A DNA stretch of 64,000 nucleotides from Sorghum bicolor (Eukaryota; Streptophyta; Magnoliopsida; Poales; Poaceae), in NCBI RefSeq assembly GCF_000003195.3, contig NC_012871.2, forward strand, positions 6,125,997-6,189,996, in the 5' to 3' direction. Position numbers and translations under genes: made by a program. The notes beneath the pieces were generated by a model. It was not told where the DNA came from, made no database searches, and saw only the letters and a list, made by a program, of their open reading frames with translations. The stretch's first letter is position 1. Each line of letters begins with the position of its first letter. Below are positions 33,931-44,297 of the stretch, in pieces.

Positions 33931-34282
33931 ATCATTAACAATGAACATTCTTGTTAGTTACGTGTACCGTAGTGCAAGATTACATATAGAGCATCAGGGT
34001 GATGATGATTAGCCCAACAATCTGCCAAGTTCCAATCAACAAGCACACATGTAGCACACAAATAGCACACAACTTCATACAAACCAGGTTCACAACTCAT
34101 ACAAATAACATAAATAGGTCCACAAATCATACAATCCGTTAAGACAACAACAAATACATACGGCGCAGCTAGTAGACACAGCTACCAAGTCACAGCAAAA
34201 GCCTCCAATCCTACCAAGGCGCTCCTACAAAGTCAGAGCTAGTGGTCACCACTCCTACAAGCAAAAGAAATAGCACGGTGTT
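33931..34282. other. Spacer between the two Harbinger genes
   Basis: AT-rich, with many ACACA/CATAAC words and no reading frame. It would hold the 3' end of the SANT-type gene and the promoter of the transposase. Confidence 0.5.
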
Positions 34283-36008
34283 CTAGTTGTCCACCGGTCC
34301 AGTCTTCAGGGCAAGGTTCTCCAGGATTCTCATGCGCACAGGCTCACTGGTGGTGGACAGGAACATGTCCATATCTGCTTCAGACTTGGCCATCTTGATG
34401 AGCCCATCCAGCAAGGTTGGCGTGGCCGCGGAGATGCCCATCTCCTTCTCAGCAATCCTGGTACACTCAGCTATCTTCCAGCTAACCCCTAGCCTTAAGT
34501 TCTCCAGCGCCAGCTTGTTCTCCTTGTGCATCTCCTTCTGGAATTCAAGCCTTTCCGTGGCCATCTGAAGGTGTGAGGTCATGTGCATGTTCATGGCCCT
34601 CACTACAGGACTCTTGGTCTTCTTGTTCGGGCTGGATGCAGTGGTGCTTGTGTTGCTAGGCCTTTTGGTGCCAAGGCTCATCGGGGTGAGAGTGTCCTCT
34701 TCTTGGGCTCCTTCCTCATCAGAACTGAGTACATTCAACTCAGTACGCTGTGTTGCAGCAGGGACAAATGATGTTGTGCCATCCACTGTATTGCCTTGAA
34801 ACATGTCATCCATCTGAGGCAAGTACGGAGGCAGACCAGTCGTCCTCACTCTCGTGAACTCAGGTTCCTGCAACAAAACACTATATGTTCACCTTTTGGC
34901 AGCCAAGTAAATGGAGTTGTGAACAGGCACAATACATTTACTGTAGCATTTTCTTTCCACCATTTGTCTGATGCCTGGATGAAACCATCGTCATCAATGG
35001 CGAGGCCAGTGCTGGAGCGCGCTAGGTTGCAAAATTTCCACATTTTTTTCAGGTTCCTCTGTTTCCCCTAAAGCTACTCCTTATCATGCATCAAGCCTGT
35101 ACCTGCATAGTACCTCTGAGCTAACCCCTTCCATCCGAATTTGTTCATGGCCCCTCCAGGACAGTTGCCATTGTGCATCTCTAACAAATAACAGTTGCAG
35201 TACTTCTCAACGTTCTCCACTGTCCAGTTGGCTTTGCTCTTCACAACCTAAATGGTGCAGACCCAAACCATGAATTATAGAATACACAATGACATAACTT
35301 GTGAGTCCGTTACCATTTACAGCACATCAAAGACACATATTAACCATAAACTGCACTTAATAGCACACAACTTGATAACCTAACACTTAATAGCACATAA
35401 CAGAGGACATACAAGACATTAACAGTTGCCATTAACAGAACATAACTGAGCACATAAAACATGACATACAACACATTAACCATACACTGCACTTGATAAC
35501 AGTAAACATAAACCCTAAAACCCTAAACCCTAAACTGCACCGATAGGAATAACCTCATAACAGTAAACAAAACAAACACATGATGAAAGTAAACGGATAT
35601 ACATCCATGAGAGTACCTTCCCGCCCGATGCGTTGGTGTGTTGTTCTTCATTCACGGCTCCGAGACAGCGCAGACGCGGGGCGCGGGCCGTCCGTCCTGT
35701 GGATCCGATTCCAGAGGCGCGGGAGGACGTGCGACCGGGGCGACGAATCCTTCGTCCCCAGATCCGGCCGAGTCACTGGCGTGACGAGGCGCGTGGAAGT
35801 TCATCCACCGATTTGACCCGCCCAAGGGCACGCGAACTTGAGGCGGCATCACCTCCTGCTCACCGTGAAGTTGGTCAGCGTACTGCTCGGAGTCGGCTCC
35901 TGTCCACGCTTCTCCGTCGTTCAGCGCAAGGTGATCAAACCCTAGCTGCGGGTTTGGATAGCTGTTCGACCCCGCACCGGACATGAAGGGGCTGCCACCG
36001 AAGGACAC

Positions 36009-37288
36009 TGTTGGGTATTTTAAACGCAAACAGAAAAATCCGCAAGCGCACGGATACCGATGTAGCTTTCACCCGGGAGTATTCCAGAGTATCGATTTTC
36101 CACAGAGAACGTGAGTGTACTAATTAAGATCTAAGATTGCCCAAGGATAACTATATAATTATTTTTGGTGGGAAGAGAGGAAGTTTCCTGAGAGTTCTCT
36201 AGTTGATCTAAGAATCAAGAATTACTTTAAAGATTATTTATATCGGGACATCAGAGCACTAACCACAGAAAGAGATGAGAAGGGGGCTAGGAAGGTCTGA
36301 CTACAGTCCTACAAACACCGATCCGAACGAGGTGGAATACGTCGACCGTTAGGGCTGTCACTACCTAAGGCTACCACAACAATCCGCAGGATTGGGTGCA
36401 ATTCCAGGTAATTGCAAGACTAAACACCACGTCTAATCTATTAATTACTACTCTAATGTTTCAAAGACTAGAGCACTTGATGCAAGCGGGAATCCAATAA
36501 ATAACTTGAATGTAAATAAAAGTAATTAAAGAACTCAGGAATTATGAATTGAAGAACTTGGAGAACGATGAAGAACAAACCAGTCGCAGCAAAAGTATAA
36601 TGTTGAGGAAGATCCGACAGATCCGGCTCCTCCTCCGCTCTCCTCTTCTCTCTTCTTATTTTCTAGATTACAACTAGAACTAACTAGAACTAGAACTAGA
36701 GGAACTAGAACTAGAACTAGATGAACTAGAACTAGATCTAGATGAACTAGAGGTAGAACTAGAAGAACTAGAGGGATCCTCTCTACTTGGATGAAGAATT
36801 GAAACCCTAGCTTTGATTCTGTAGAAGAGGTATGATCTCTAGGGGCCAGGGAGCCTTGCTTATATAGTCTTTTCAGATGAATCTGGGCTGTCGGATCAAA
36901 CCGACATTGATTGAACGGTTATCCTTGATCCTTTAGGTCGGTGGAACATCGTCCGCGAAAAGAGTCCTGATCCAACTCGAAGTCAGGGCGGGCGCCCAAG
37001 TCAACTCGGCGGGCGCCCAGTGCCTGGCCCCATTCGGCCTCCGCTTCCTTCGCGTGGCTTCTGGAGTCTTCTAGATGTAAGATAATTGCGCGGCACGTTA
37101 ATATCTCTATGTAATCCCGACGTGTGGGCCTTTCCTCCTTATTTCCTGATAACCCCCTGCAGAAATAGACAAACACCAAAACTTGTGGAATTCTGTCAGA
37201 TAAAACCCTAAGTCTAGGTGTTAGTTGCATTTAGATCCTTTTCCATGATTAGTTGATGGTTAAATGTGAGCATTAAGGACCGTCAACA
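36009..37288 (-). repeat. Solo LTR, same family as the 39707-49023 element
   Basis: TG (36009) to CA (37288), 1280 bp, flanked by a perfect 5-bp duplication GACAC (36004-36008 and 37289-37293). It shares long blocks with the LTRs at 39707 and 47791 (for example CCGACATTGATTG, GGTTATCCTTGATCCTTTAG, GGGCGGGCGCCCA). No internal sequence remains, so it arose by LTR-LTR recombination. It interrupts the N-terminal exon of the Harbinger SANT gene. Confidence 0.9.
36668..36774. repeat. GAACTA minisatellite in the solo LTR
   Basis: About 15 imperfect copies of (A)GAACTA with interspersed GATCTA/GAGGTA variants. The full-length element's LTRs have only a short AATCTAGTAGAAACTAGAAG at the matching place, so the array expanded in this copy. 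Confidence 0.7.
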
Positions 37289-37598
37289 GACACAAAGAAG
37301 TCTCGAGTGAGGCCTCAGTCGCAGATCCGGTGCGCGCCGAGGGGTTCAACGCGCCCTGCTCGCCATCGATGCCGCCGCCGAGCCCCGCCATGAAGGAAAC
37401 GGCGATGCAACGGCCGGATCTGCGGAGCTAGGGCAGCGAGAACGACGTCGAGAAGACGGACGCGGCAGGGGGAGGCGGCGTCGGTCTTCTCGGGCGGAGG
37501 CGGAGGTCAGGATGGAAGGGAGGAGTGCGGCGGGAGGTGAATGAGGCGGAGGTGTGGCGGAGAAGAATGAGGGTTAGGGTTTCCACGGCTACGACACT

Positions 37599-37606
37599 CC
37601 TTTTAT
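37599..37606 (-). promoter_or_regulatory. TATA box of the Harbinger SANT gene
   Basis: GCGTATAAAAGGAGTG on the minus strand, about 210 bp upstream of the ATG at 37391, within the GC-rich 5' region. Confidence 0.55.
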
Positions 37607-37755
37607 ACGCGGCGGTGTAGTCGTGGGCCTCACGTGAAATTCGGCCTGTAGAAGGCCCGAAAGTTTTCAAGCCCGTTTACTTCCAAAAGGCCAAATGGCC
37701 AAATATTTCGCTTTTGGGCTGAATTTTTTTTGGAAGTAAACACGGCCTAACACTA

Positions 37756-38009
37756 GGGGATGTTTGGTTGCTAGCTATAATCTACCACAACTAACTTTAG
37801 GCAAGTGTGGCAAGCCACAAAAAGTGTGGCTAGCAAATTGGTTGCCACACTTTGCCATGCCTAAAGGAATCTTGCCATACTTTTTAACTCTATGACATGT
37901 GGAGCCAAAAAAATCATGCCTAAACTTAGTTGTCAACCAAACACTTGCCACTTGGTCAAACTTGCCTAAGGTAAAGTATGGCAAACTGTGGTTAGCAACC
38001 AAAGAGCCC
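37756..38009. mobile_element. Tourist-like MITE
   Basis: Ends GGGGATGTTTGGTTGCTAG and TTAGCAACCAAAGAGCCC, with CTA on both sides. The interior repeats TGGCAAG/CTTGCCA words. It sits 6 bp outside the Harbinger element. Confidence 0.7.
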
Positions 38010-38089
38010 CTAAACATATATATAAGACACTACAACAATGGCATAGCTCCTTGCTGGAAGTTTTTTTTACGAGAAACAAAATGCATTTA

Positions 38090-39701
38090 TTAACAGCAGG
38101 ACGCTGTGAGTAACCTTACAGAAGGTAGGGAAACAATGTTCACAGCCTGTAGAACAGGGCACTGGTCACCATGAGTCTGGAAAGAACATTCAGCATGGAG
38201 GGGCTGAGAGAGATCTAAATTACACAAAAGAGCCTGTCTGGCTAAAAGGTCTGCTTCATCGTTGATGTTCCTATCAATCTTGTAAATAGAAAACGAAGAG
38301 CTTTGAAAAGCTTCATCAAAATGTTGTATGTAAGTCTTCATTCTCCAATTAGGGGGGTGTATACGATCCTATTCACCGAGGTATTGAAGGAGTACAATAT
38401 TGTCTGAAAGGATGTGGGCGTCATGAACCTACAGAGCAATAAGAATTTTGGCAGCCAGGGAAATCGCTGCTGCTTCAGCCATAATGACCGAGGACGTGTC
38501 ATTTAAGACAGCTTTAATATGAATCTTCGATGCCGGCTGAACCTGTGTATGAACAATGACTATGCCAAGACAGGCTGGATGAATATTATGACTTAGAGAA
38601 TCAGGTTTAGTGGAGGCATCCACATAGCATGTAATACCTTGTAAATCCTGCGGGCTTTGAATCTGTTGGACTTGGGTACCTGCATTGGAAGTATTACCGA
38701 GGTGGTTACCATGTAACTGTATTTGAGAGTGGGTTTGTAGATGCACATAAGCATGGGATTTCACCGCTTGATGGACACTCCAGGCAGTCCATGTTTTGTC
38801 ATTGAATCTGTTGTCATTTCTGGCTTTCCAAATGTACCAAAGAAGAAGAATGATATGGGTTAACATTTCATCATCAGCATTATTAGGAATAATAAGAGGG
38901 AGCGTAAGCTGAATTCCATCTTCTTCTGGTTGGAACCCTTCGGTGTTGATGGATGGATTGGACATTCTCCAGACCTGTTTGACTAAGTTGCATTGGAAGA
39001 AAAGGTGAAAGTCGTTTTCAATAAAACCACAGTAGGAGTAGCACTGATCAATATGAATAGAGAATGTACCAGCACTTTCAGCAGTAGCCAAAGCCCTCCT
39101 AATGAGTCTCCAAGTAAAGGTTTTTAGGATTGGAGGAATAGTTTTGCATTTCTAGATTTTTTGAAGAATTCGGTTGGCATTGGGGTGGATACTACGAGAG
39201 CTAGTAGACAGCAAGGAAGCATTATTTTGGGTAAACAGGTAAGTGTAGATATTCTTAGAAGTGCATTGACCATTAGTGGCAGGATGCCATCTTAAAATGT
39301 CGTCAGAGTCACTCTGAATAATTTGGGTGGAGGTGACAGAGTTGGTGAATTCGGTAGAAAAGGTATTAGCAATAAGATGGTGGTTCCAGTCATGAGTACC
39401 TTGAATCCATAGTTCTAAAACCTTTGCTGGAAACGGATTGGTAGTGACCAGAATGTTGAGGTGGTCATGGATGTGATTTCAGAGGGGGGGGTCCAAGGTT
39501 CTGACCAGATGGGAGTGTTGCCACCATGAATCTGGACAATGCAGTTGGCAGAGAGTTCATCTTTAACCTGCAAAACAGATGACCAGAAGATGGATCTAGT
39601 ACCTTTGGTGTTAGCTTTCCAGAAGGAGGTGTTGTGATAGTATTTAGCCTTTAAGATCTGCGTGAGAAAGGAATTCTTATTATTAGCAATATTCCACGCT
39701 G
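38090..39701 (-). pseudogene. LINE ORF2, zf-RVT and RNase H half
   Basis: Continuation of the same ORF2 beyond the gypsy insertion. It shows the zinc-binding RT C-terminus (FKTFTWRLIRRALAT-like block near 39120, CYSYCGFIENDFHLFFQCNL), then an RNase H-like domain (ITCYVDASTKP, HIKAVLNDTSSVIMAEAAA, DRNINDEADLLARQAL). Several stops and shifts are present (for example near 39150, 38430 and 38345). Confidence 0.8.
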
Positions 39702-39706
39702 ATTGT

Positions 39707-40914
39707 TGTTGATATTTGGGAACGCGATAAGGAATTGATCCGCAAGCGCACGGATATCGGTGAGCACTTCACCCGGGAGGTTATCCACAATATCATATTT
39801 ATTTTTTACCACTAGGAGAAAGATGCATCTGACTAACCCGGTCTATTACTACTAACCCTTTAAGCTACAAAGAATGTTTCTCGATGTGAGTGATAAATAG
39901 AGAAGACTGCAACCGTAGTCTCTTTCTAACCTTGGTAAGGATGATCTACTGTTCTATCGGGGAGACTAACGGAATCTAGACACCACAGAGGATGTTCGAC
40001 CCGCACATATAAACCCTATCCTTCCTGCTAACGAGATATGGTCTTCAAAGGTAACTCGGAAATGTCACGTTCCTCGCTACTACCACGGTCTAGCTAGTCA
40101 GGGAATATCTATGAGTATCCTAGCTCAAACATCACGTCTACGCTAGAGATGATTACTCTAAACTCTACGCGAAGAGATTAAAGTAAACTCATAAACCAAA
40201 AGAACAATAAAACAAGAACTTACTAGAATTTAGAAGTCGAAATACTCGGAGTAGGAGAACTTGATCCCGCAGGTACAAACTCGGAGTAGGCACCGACAGG
40301 CCGGGCTTCCTCCAATCTACACCTCCACTCTATCTCTCTCAATCTAGTAGAAACTAGAAGATCTATTTCTACTCACATTGGTTGCTAATCCTAAAAAGAA
40401 ATTTTATTTAGAGGAGAGGTATTCCTTCGAGGGCTCCTCTCAACTCTATGATGAACTTGTCTCCTCCAGGGGCCAGGGGGTCTGGTTTTATAGTCCCCTC
40501 AAGTGAACGTGAGCCGTTGGATCAAACCGACATTGATTGGACGGTTATCCTTGATCCTTTAGGTCGGTGGAGATTAGTCCCAAAAGAGAGTCTTGATCCA
40601 ACTCTGCAGGGGGGCGGGCGCCCAGGTCAACTGGGCGGGCGCCCAGTGCCTGGCCCCGTTCGGCCTCCGCTTCCTTCCCGTGGCTTCTGGAGTCTTCTAG
40701 ATAGTAGAAAATTGCGTGGTGCGTTGATATCTCTATGTAATCCCGACATGTGGGTCTTTCTTCCTTATTTCCTGATAACCCCCTGCAGAAATAGATAAAC
40801 AACAAAACTCGTGGAATTCTGTTAGATCAAACCCTAATTCTAGGTGTTGTTTTCATATTGGTCCTTTCTCTTGTTTATTTGATAATTAAAATTGATACTT
40901 AAGGACCGTCAACA
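39707..40914 (-). repeat. 3' LTR of the Ty3/gypsy element
   Basis: 1208 bp, TGTTGATATTTGGG to GGACCGTCAACA. It closely matches the 5' LTR but lacks about 27 bp present there (near 48334-48360), and shows a cluster of substitutions in the first 130 bp. Confidence 0.93.
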
Positions 40915-40930
40915 AATACCCCCATACTTA
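40915..40930 (-). other. Polypurine tract
   Basis: The minus strand reads AGTATGGGGGTATT directly before the 3' LTR: the purine-rich primer for plus-strand DNA synthesis. Confidence 0.7.
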
Positions 40931-42070
40931 GGCTTTTACTCGTCCTGAGAAAAGGATGGTTAAGAACAATATCTGTGGTAAAACATTTTAAAACATTCTC
41001 TTCATACCTGCAGGGTGTTGTAAAAATCCACTGTATACTGTAGTCAGGGAAATCTATGGTTAGGAGTAAAGATCCTTTCTTCCTATCAATCCTGTCACTT
41101 GGAGTTTTTGTATACTTTTGAAAAGAAAGTTAGCATACCTTTTCTCCTCATAGGTTCTCTCAGATCACTCATTATCTTTTATATATCTCACTAAGGCTGT
41201 TTTAATTTGCAAAAGTTCTCAAGCATACTTACATTGCATTTATTGCGTGATCAAAATGGGATCCGAGGAGGGAATGTCATACTCTTAGATCAAAGACTTT
41301 GAAAATTAAAAACTTGTCAACTCTTGTTGGCATATTGCTTATTAAAGGGACCATGGGCTATCATTTTTTTCTTTTCTTTTTTTTTTAAGTGGATACCGAG
41401 GTACCCCTAATTCTACTGCTGGACACTTGTCCATTTTTTTTCTATGAGGTTATCGAGCACTTGCTCCTTTTTATTTCCTCATAATATCTTTATTTTTGCA
41501 TAGCCCATGCCTCTAATGCAATATTACTTCGGAAGAGTGAATCTTTCTGAATAAATGTCTTGATCTTAGGAGCATGATAAATCTCTCAACAAGGGTCTAA
41601 CTCATTTTGAACAAACTCAATACAGAGTAGATAGCTTTTATAATCATAATTAGTATTTTCAGTTTTATCAGGCATATAAAACACTGAGGATGGTAGCTAG
41701 AACTTTAAAGATTTTGAAATAAATTCTCCAAGCAACAATGATATCAAGAATAAGAAACTCATACTCTTTCATTCCACAATGACTTAAGTAACACAGGGTT
41801 TTAAAATGTTTTTCAACAAATTTGTAGTTTCCAGGAAATATCAGAGAGTGAGATTAATCGTGATTAGAAACATTTTAATCTTTTTAGTTTATCATGTCGG
41901 GAACAATATTCTGCATAATCCAAGATATGTGTATGTGTAAAGTAAAGTGTGAAGAGTATGTTACCTGAATCGTAGAGTGGTGTAGTCAAGTGTGTTTGGC
42001 ATGTCGAGGGATCTCCCCCATACTTGTTTTCTGCTTTCTTGCACAAAAATAAAGTAGAGACACACAAAAC

Positions 42071-42141
<71 letters not shown>

Positions 42142-42264
42142 CTTTATTAATCTTGAGGCATTTATTACAAATGACTAGTAGCAAACTGACGATAATAGTA
42201 AACCTAAACCGAATTTAAAGATGGATAACTAGGATGCATTGCCTCAAGGTCTAATCTAGATAAC
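40931..42264 (-). other. Non-coding 3' internal region of the gypsy element
   Basis: No open frame. Contains a poly-T run at 41367-41392 and the TAA microsatellite below. Confidence 0.6.
42071..42139. repeat. (TAA)n microsatellite
   Basis: About 22 uninterrupted TAA/ATA units inside the retrotransposon interior. Confidence 0.97.
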
Positions 42265-42893
42265 TTAGCGGCGCTCTAATTCCCTGATCTTCTTATTGGC
42301 ACTAGCAAGATCCTGCCTAAGGCTTAGTATAACGGTGTTGTGGTTAGAGAGCTGCCTAGTAATGGAATTAACTGAGGACTGGAGGTCTATGATGACTCTG
42401 TCTAGCCTGCGAACGTCATCATCAATATCTACTATAGTCTTGCGACGCTTTGGAGGTGTCTCAAAAGCATTGAGAGCGTGCTTTGGGGCTGCCTTTGGAG
42501 GGATGAAACGGACTTTGGCTGCTCTAATCCCTTCAAAGTAAGGCCTCTCCTCCTCCGTAGTGTAGCGGATGCTGCTGATCTCGCCGCTCTGGTTGGTCTT
42601 GACTCCAACGACCCTCTCATTGGGTCTAGGTGGAAGGATTCTTGTGCCGGTGGCACCTTGATGGTGGTCTTCGTCTTGGATGATGATCCCTTGAGGAGCA
42701 GGGGTTGTGGCGGTGCGGTGAGAACTGGTTGAGCATGGTAGGATTGGGCGGAGCTGCGCTGGCGTAATGGCATGGCTTCTAGCTGTCGCTCTGTGTTGGT
42801 CGGGACCAGAGCACGGGCGTCGGGGTCTTCCTCGGGCTTCATGTTGAGGTTGAAGGGGACGACCTCCCAATCATCGTGGAACTTCTCGGCCAT
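42265..42893 (-). pseudogene. Additional ORF downstream of integrase
   Basis: From an ATG at 42893 the protein starts MAEKFHDDWEVVPFNLNM and is rich in Pro/Gln; after a frame change near 42650-42690 it continues PPRPNERVVGVKTNQSGEIS and ends in a coiled coil (RRLDRVIIDLQSSVNSITRQ...LRQDLASANKKIRELERR). No signal peptide or membrane segment was seen, so an envelope-like role is not supported. Position after integrase is that of the extra ORF in some Tat/Athila elements. Function unknown. Confidence 0.55.
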
Positions 42894-43271
42894 TGGAGCA
42901 GAGGGGCTGATCAAGCTCTAATTGAAGAAGAGAAGAAGGCTTGGGTGGATTGGTGTTTGAAAACTGATGTCGGGGGTCTGTTTATATAGGGGTCAAAAAG
43001 TCCCTCTAGGGGTTGTTCGGGTTGCTCCCGTCGATGTGCGTGAGAAACTTTCCATCTGAGGGATTATTCAGATTATCATAAGTGTATTTTCCATAACAGA
43101 GAAAATCGGGACCAAGGGGGAATAGGGGCTGGGTGCCCGCCCACTTGATCAGGGCGCCCGCCCTCTCTCTGTCTCCTTTGTGGGCCCGCTTCCTCGAGCG
43201 TGTTTCTAGATGCAAAACTTTTTAGGAAAATATATGTATGACCCAAAAACGTCAGATTAAAAGGTCAGGCT

Positions 43272-44291
43272 CTAGTTCTCCATGGGAAGGTAAAAATGGA
43301 CTACGTCTATTTCTTCTAATTCTTTATTGGGCTCTAAAAATAATTTAAGACGTTGACCATTTACCTTGAATAACGTACCTTCGTCATTTTGAAGTGTGAT
43401 AGCTTCGTGAGATGATGAATTGATTGCCTTGAATGGTCCTTCCCATTTACTCCAGAGTTTTCCATGCCCGAAAAGCTTCACCCTGGAATTAAAAAGTAAT
43501 ACCTTATCTCCGGGTGTGAACTCCTTCTTCTTGATTCTCTTGTCATGCCACCTTTTGACTCTTTCTTTGTAGATCTTCGAGTTGTGATATGCTTTCTCTC
43601 GCCATTCTTTGAATTCTGATAGTTGCATTCTTCTATGTTTTCCAGCGACATCTAGGTCCATATTCCATCTCTTTATGGCCCAGTGTGCTTTGAACTCTAT
43701 TTCAACAGGTAGGTGGCAAGTCTTCCCGTACACCAATTGGTATGGAGACATTCCAATTGGGGTCTTGTATGCTGTCCGGTATGCCCAGAGTGCATCGGGT
43801 AACTTGTCTTTCCATGTCGTTCCCATTTCATTTACTGTCTTCTGAAGAATATTCTTGATTTGTTTGTTGGAAGTCTCTGCTTGGCCACTTATCAGAGGAT
43901 GATAGGGGGTAGCGACGTTGTGACGGATTCCATGTTTTGATAGATATTGCTTGAAGCGTTTGTCGATGAAGTGTGCTCCTCCATCACTTATCACTACTCT
44001 GGGGACTCCAAATCTTGGAAATATAACTTCTTCAAACATCCTCTTTGAACTGATGTTGTCGGCATGCTTGCAAGGTAGTGCCTCTACCCACTTGGAGACA
44101 TAATCAGCTGCCACCAAGATGTACTCACACTTCTTTGATGGGGGAAATGGACCCATGTAGTCTATTCCCCAGACATCAAAGAGCTCAATCTGAAGGTTGT
44201 TGGTGAGTGGCATGGCATCTCTTGTGTTTATGTTTCCGTGCCTTTGACATGGCCCACATCTTCTGATATATTGCTTTGTGTCTTCATACAT
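43272..44291 (-). pseudogene. Integrase domain of the gypsy polyprotein
   Basis: In the same frame as the RT segment but separated from it by one TAG at 44300-44298. It begins with the second half of the HHCC zinc domain ([13 protein letters not shown]; the histidines lie in the previous segment). The DDE core is present: D in GIDYMGPF, D in ISDGGAHF, E in [11 protein letters not shown]. The C-terminus has [13 protein letters not shown], the GPY/F-type motif. About 339 residues, normal length. Integrase inserts the element DNA into the chromosome. Confidence 0.9.
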
Positions 44292-44297
44292 TGTAGG

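Larger units (their letters stand above)
34283..37391 (-). pseudogene. Harbinger MYB/SANT-like DNA-binding protein
   Basis: Coding blocks on the minus strand: an N-terminal exon from the ATG at 37391 (MAGLGGGIDGEQGALNPS), split by the solo LTR and resuming left of 36004; a SANT-like exon at about 35250-34942 (ANWTVENVEKYCNCYLLEM, NGNCPGGAMNKFGWKGLA, ASDKWWKEN); and a C-terminal exon at 34867-34283 with a basic patch (KRPSNTST..SPNKKTK) and a helical tail (LEFQKEMHKENKLALE...). Two in-frame TAG stops (35070-35068 and 35076-35074) lie in the SANT domain. Known role: binds transposon ends and brings the transposase to the nucleus. The long low-complexity intron at 35260-35570 holds a few CCCTAAA units. 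Confidence 0.75.
32130..37747 (-). mobile_element. PIF/Harbinger transposon with both genes, broken
   Basis: TIRs GGCCTTGTTTACTTCC (left) and GGCCGTGTTTACTTCC (inverse of the right end) differ at one base. TAA flanks both ends (32127-32129, 37748-37750). It carries the two genes expected of the superfamily, a DDE transposase and a MYB/SANT-like protein, both on the minus strand. Total 5618 bp, of which 1285 bp are a later solo LTR plus duplicated target, so the original was about 4.3 kb. Both genes now carry disabling changes. The TIR start and target preference are those of the six MITEs in this window. Confidence 0.9.

Noticed and set aside
35511..35534. Telomere-like CCCTAAA repeats
   Set aside because: Only about three units in an AT-rich intron-like stretch of the Harbinger element. 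Too short for an interstitial telomere.
38090..39701. Host RNase H-domain gene
   Set aside because: It is colinear with the LINE RT at 49024-50475 once the gypsy element is removed, and it ends in a poly(A) tail.
42060..42184. Long tyrosine-rich reading frame
   Set aside because: It is the (TAA)n microsatellite read in one frame; no gene.
42265..42893. Envelope gene of the gypsy element
   Set aside because: No signal peptide, transmembrane segment or cleavage site visible.
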